Part shown: piece by piece, positions 7,580 through 9,776 of the stretch
Layout of the letters: the number at the start of each line of letters is the position of its first letter
Numbering within the stretch: the stretch's first letter is position 1
NCBI GenBank assembly: GCA_003695555.1
Contig: RFIU01000065.1
Span: 1 to 9,776, forward strand
Direction: 5' to 3'
DNA length: 9,776 nt
Source of the DNA: Alphaproteobacteria bacterium
GTDB taxonomy: Bacteria; Pseudomonadota; Alphaproteobacteria; Sphingomonadales; Rhodothalassiaceae
Notes under the pieces: model-generated
The model's database searches: none
Told to the model about the DNA's origin: nothing
The model's input: only the letters and a program-made list of their open reading frames with translations
Position numbers and translations under genes: made by a program

Positions 7580-7650
7580 CGCGCCGGCTTGAGCAGGACA
7601 CCGCCCCGGCCGCCGCTGCGATTCCCCCTGCCGCCCATGGGTGCAGTGCA

Positions 7651-7695
7651 ACATTGCCCCTTTTCAACATCGTTGCTTAAGCCTATTGAAGGCCG
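7651..7695. promoter_or_regulatory. AT-rich promoter island between the glycosyltransferase gene and argG
   Basis: This stretch (around TTTTCAACAT and CTTAAGCCTATTGAA) is clearly richer in A and T than its surroundings and lies in the spacer between two divergent starts. It is the most likely place for their promoters. I could not pick a single -35/-10 pair with confidence. Confidence 0.35.
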
Positions 7696-7769
7696 ATCGG
7701 CAAGCAGTGGGCGGAATCCGCGGTCATTGCCGGCGATCGTCCATGACCCAATGGAGCAGGAAATTCCCG

Positions 7770-9002
7770 ATGGCGAAGGGTGCAGTGAACAAGGTGGTGC
7801 TCGCCTATTCCGGCGGCCTCGACACCTCCGTGATCCTCAAGTGGCTGGAGGTGACCTACGGCTGCGAGGTAGTGGCGTTTACCGCCGATCTCGGCCAGGG
7901 CGCCGAGCTTGAAGAGGCGCGCCGCAAGGCCCGGATGCTCGGGGTGAAGGAGATCTTCGTCGAGGATCTGCGCGAGGAATTCGTGCGCGACTATGTCTTT
8001 CCGATGTTCCGGGCGAACGCCCTCTATGAGGGCGAATATCTGCTCGGCACCGCGATCGCCCGGCCGCTCATCGCCAAGCGCCAGATCGAGATCGCGCATG
8101 CCACCGGCGCCGACGCCGTCGCCCATGGCGCCACCGGCAAGGGCAATGACCAGGTGCGTTTCGAGCTTGGCTATGCCGCCCTCGATCCGGCGATCCGGGT
8201 GATCGCGCCGTGGCGGGAATGGGACCTCGATTCGCGTTCGGCGCTGATCGCCTTTGCCGAGGCGCATCAGATCCCGGTGCCGAAGGACAAGCGCGGCGAG
8301 GCGCCCTTTTCGGTCGATGCCAATCTTCTGCACACCTCGAGCGAGGGAAAGGCGCTCGAAGACCCTGACCATGAGCCGGACGAATATGTCTTCTCGCGCA
8401 CCCGCGCGCCCGAAGACGCGCCCGATGCCCCGCAGACCGTCACTATCGCCTTCGAGCGCGGCGATCCGGTGGCCATCAACGGCGAGGCGCTCTCGCCGGC
8501 GCGACTGCTCGAACGGCTGAACGATTTCGGCCGCGAGCACGGCATCGGCCGCATTGATCTCGTCGAGAACCGTTTCGTCGGGCTGAAATCGCGCGGCATC
8601 TACGAGACGCCGGGCGGCACCATTCTGCTCGCCGCCCATCGCGGAATCGAGCAGATCACCCTCGACAAGGGCGCGGCGCACCTCAAGGATGAACTGATGC
8701 CGCGCTATGCGGAGCTGATCTACAACGGCTTCTGGTTCTCGCCCGAACGCGAGATGCTGCAGGCCGCGATCGACCACAGCCAGCGGCATGTCACCGGCGA
8801 GGTGCGCCTCAAGCTCTACAAGGGCCGCGTGCGGCTCGTCGGCCGTCGCTCGCCGTTTTCGCTCTATGCCCGGGACCTGGCGAGCTTCGAGGAAGAAGGC
8901 GGCTACGACCAGAAGGACGCCGAGGGCTTCATCCGGCTCAATGCGCTGCGCCTCAAGCTGCTCGCCGAACGGCGCAAACGCGAGGGGCAAAAGGGCACCT
9001 GA
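7770..9002 (+). CDS. argG: Argininosuccinate synthase
   Basis: ArgG joins citrulline and aspartate with ATP hydrolysis to AMP and PPi, the penultimate step of arginine synthesis. The 410-residue length is the usual bacterial size. AYSGGLDTS (12-20) is the N-type ATP-pyrophosphatase P-loop. HGATGKGNDQVRF (119-131) carries T122, N126 and D127, equivalent to the aspartate- and citrulline-binding residues. The later blocks FSVDANLLHTSSEGKALEDP, VENRFVGLKSRGIYETPGG and YNGFWFSPERE are also family-typical. The start was set at the ATG giving MAKGAVNKVVLAYSGG, with AGGA 8 nt upstream; the frame stays open 129 nt further up, but that sequence has no family match. No argF, argH or carAB is adjacent, so this is a stand-alone arginine gene as in many alphaproteobacteria. 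It diverges from the glycosyltransferase. Confidence 0.98.
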   Translation: MAKGAVNKVVLAYSGGLDTSVILKWLEVTYGCEVVAFTADLGQGAELEEARRKARMLGVKEIFVEDLREEFVRDYVFPMFRANALYEGEYLLGTAIARPLIAKRQIEIAHATGADAVAHGATGKGNDQVRFELGYAALDPAIRVIAPWREWDLDSRSALIAFAEAHQIPVPKDKRGEAPFSVDANLLHTSSEGKALEDPDHEPDEYVFSRTRAPEDAPDAPQTVTIAFERGDPVAINGEALSPARLLERLNDFGREHGIGRIDLVENRFVGLKSRGIYETPGGTILLAAHRGIEQITLDKGAAHLKDELMPRYAELIYNGFWFSPEREMLQAAIDHSQRHVTGEVRLKLYKGRVRLVGRRSPFSLYARDLASFEEEGGYDQKDAEGFIRLNALRLKLLAERRKREGQKGT

Positions 9003-9373
9003 GACAAGGAAGCCGTGGACGAGGGCGCCTCTGAGACGAGGGCGCCTGATCGTGGCCGGGTGCCAAAGCGCACCGCCCCCGTCAGCCTCCGAGCGCCAGC
9101 ACGGCATCCCCCTTCCCCACGACAAATACATCTACTGCCCACCAAGCGACATCTGCTCGGCGCACGCCCATCGCATGCCCCACCCGCCCGACGACACGGA
9201 AGACGGCGGAACCTGACGGCAGGCGGGACAGCGCCGTGTCATTCTCGTTCACAGCTAATGGTGCGGACAGAAAGGAGCGGCCGCATCTGCGCGCGAATCG
9301 CGCGAGGAGCGCCGGCCGAGCGGCCCGTGCCGGGGCCTGGACGCGACCTGAAGGGAGAGACTATGTTGGCTGC
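9003..9373. other. Gene-poor stretch after argG
   Basis: I find no gene I can support in these 371 bases. It holds a 13-bp direct repeat just after argG, a palindrome CGCGCG-AAT-CGCGCG (9290-9304), and a strong ribosome-binding-like GAAGGGAGAG (9350-9359). An open frame reading through VAGCQSAPPPS to a stop at 9216 resembles a lipobox but lacks a start and a hydrophobic leader. Confidence 0.55.
9018..9047. repeat. 13-bp direct repeat 15 nt after the argG stop
   Basis: GACGAGGGCGCCT occurs at 9018-9030 and again at 9035-9047, a 17-bp period. Because GGCGCC is self-complementary, the two copies could also pair as a 6-bp stem and act as a weak argG terminator, although no T-run follows. Confidence 0.4.
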
Positions 9374-9377
9374 ATGA
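9363..9377 (+). other. Four-codon mini-ORF overlapping the HNH-like start
   Basis: ATG TTG GCT GCA TGA follows GAAGGGAGAG by 3 nt, and its stop overlaps the next ATG as ATGA. The good ribosome-binding site therefore serves this mini-ORF rather than the MTKDVF frame. It may be a translational-coupling leader, or the remains of a frameshifted original start. Confidence 0.35.
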
Positions 9378-9562
9378 CGAAGGACGTCTTCATCTGCAAG
9401 CTGCAAGGTCACTATGACGACTGCCCCGAAGAGCGCTACCATTTCCCGCGCCAGTGTCCTGATCGCGTGAGGGCGGTGGTCGGCGACCGGATCACCCACA
9501 AGAATTCCCGAGCGACGACGGGCGGGTGCGCGAAATCCCGATTCCGACGGCCCGGACCATGA
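9374..9562 (+). pseudogene. Truncated HNH-endonuclease-like gene, N-terminal remnant
   Basis: The 62-codon frame begins MTKDVFICKL and continues HYDDCPEERYHFPRQ (13-27) and VRAVVGDRI (32-40). From memory this resembles the N-terminus of a family of HNH/restriction-endonuclease-like proteins in Rhizobium and relatives, with F-x-x-K, YDDLPEERYHFPR and a following VGDW-I segment. Those proteins run to several hundred residues. Here the similarity stops after VGDRITHKNSRATTGG and the frame ends at 9562, so the HNH catalytic part is missing. No other forward frame continues the family; all turn into low-complexity repeat. The best reading is a pseudogene truncated by deletion or rearrangement, although a short functional gene cannot be excluded. 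Confidence rests on remembered family similarity, not on a search. Confidence 0.55.
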
Positions 9563-9578
9563 CGACGGGAACGCCGGG

Positions 9579-9680
9579 GGCCGGGGAAACGGACTCGAAG
9601 ACATGGGCGGGGACGGCGGAGACGGTGGAGGCCGGGGAAATGGACTCGAAGACAGGGGCAGGGGCGGCAGAGACGGCGGG
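9579..9680. repeat. Two-copy 51-bp tandem repeat (minisatellite)
   Basis: Unit 1 (9579-9629) and unit 2 (9630-9680) each start GGCCGGGGAAA and share GGACTCGAAGACA. I count 7 mismatches in 51 bp (86% identity), six of them transitions. The period is 17 codons, so every frame stays open, giving Gly/Asp-rich, Ala/Glu/Thr-rich or Pro/Ser-rich peptides. The mismatches fall at all three codon positions without bias, so no frame looks selected. Confidence 0.8.
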
Positions 9681-9776
9681 GTCAGGCAGGACGCCGGCGA
9701 CGGCCACCACCGACGCCACCGGCCGCACGGACCGCAGGAACCGCCGCGATCCCCCACCCCCGGCCGCGGAGTGAGG

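Noticed and set aside
7683..9131. Minus-strand frame of 482 codons over argG
   Set aside because: It is a complete shadow of argG, without family motifs or a good start.
9052..9216. Possible small lipoprotein with VAGC lipobox
   Set aside because: There is no start codon upstream in frame with a ribosome-binding site, and the hydrophobic segment is only about four residues, far too short for a signal peptide.
9239..9757. Minus-strand Pro/Ser-rich frame of 172 codons
   Set aside because: The PPSPPSPP run is simply the translation of the 51-bp repeat; mismatches between units show no codon-position bias.
1..9776. CRISPR array, insertion sequence, integrase or attachment site
   Set aside because: I saw no regularly spaced repeats, transposase or integrase motifs, or terminal inverted repeats anywhere in the window.

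Overview
The window is GC-rich bacterial chromosome, most likely from an alphaproteobacterium, possibly of the Hyphomicrobiales or a related order. The main clues are a short L32 without zinc-ligand cysteines that keeps the HHVDLKTGMYRGRQV block, a PabB fused to a fold-type IV lyase domain, a MAPEG protein, and an HNH-type N-terminus of the 'YDDCPEERYHFPR' kind. The lineage is inferred from protein resemblance; no 16S gene or database search supports it.

Layout, left to right. Positions 1-1413 (minus) hold a pabBC fusion for p-aminobenzoate and folate synthesis, running off the left edge. It diverges from a large AceE/transketolase-like thiamine-diphosphate enzyme (1625-4024, plus) that has no E2 or E3 partner nearby. 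Convergent with that is a small four-helix MAPEG membrane protein (4054-4473, minus). A 339-base spacer with a candidate promoter and structured leader precedes rpmF for ribosomal protein L32 (4813-4995, plus). A hairpin terminator separates rpmF from a convergent AhpD/carboxymuconolactone-decarboxylase-like protein (5128-5706, minus). An unrecognised 124-residue protein follows (5949-6323, plus), convergent with a family 4 glycosyltransferase (6355-7563, minus) that probably starts at TTG. Divergent from it is argG, argininosuccinate synthase (7770-9002, plus). The last 770 bases look accessory or degraded. They contain a gene-poor stretch, a 62-codon reading frame matching only the N-terminus of an HNH-endonuclease-like family, and a two-copy 51-bp tandem repeat.

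The genes do not form an operon: nearly every neighbour is divergent or convergent, so each is probably its own transcription unit. Folate, arginine, translation and envelope functions lie side by side without an evident pathway link. I do not see a convincing new multi-gene system. The items most worth a second look are the partnerless AceE-like enzyme, the truncated HNH-like gene with its 4-codon overlapping mini-ORF, the 51-bp repeat, the L32 leader and the TTG-initiated glycosyltransferase.
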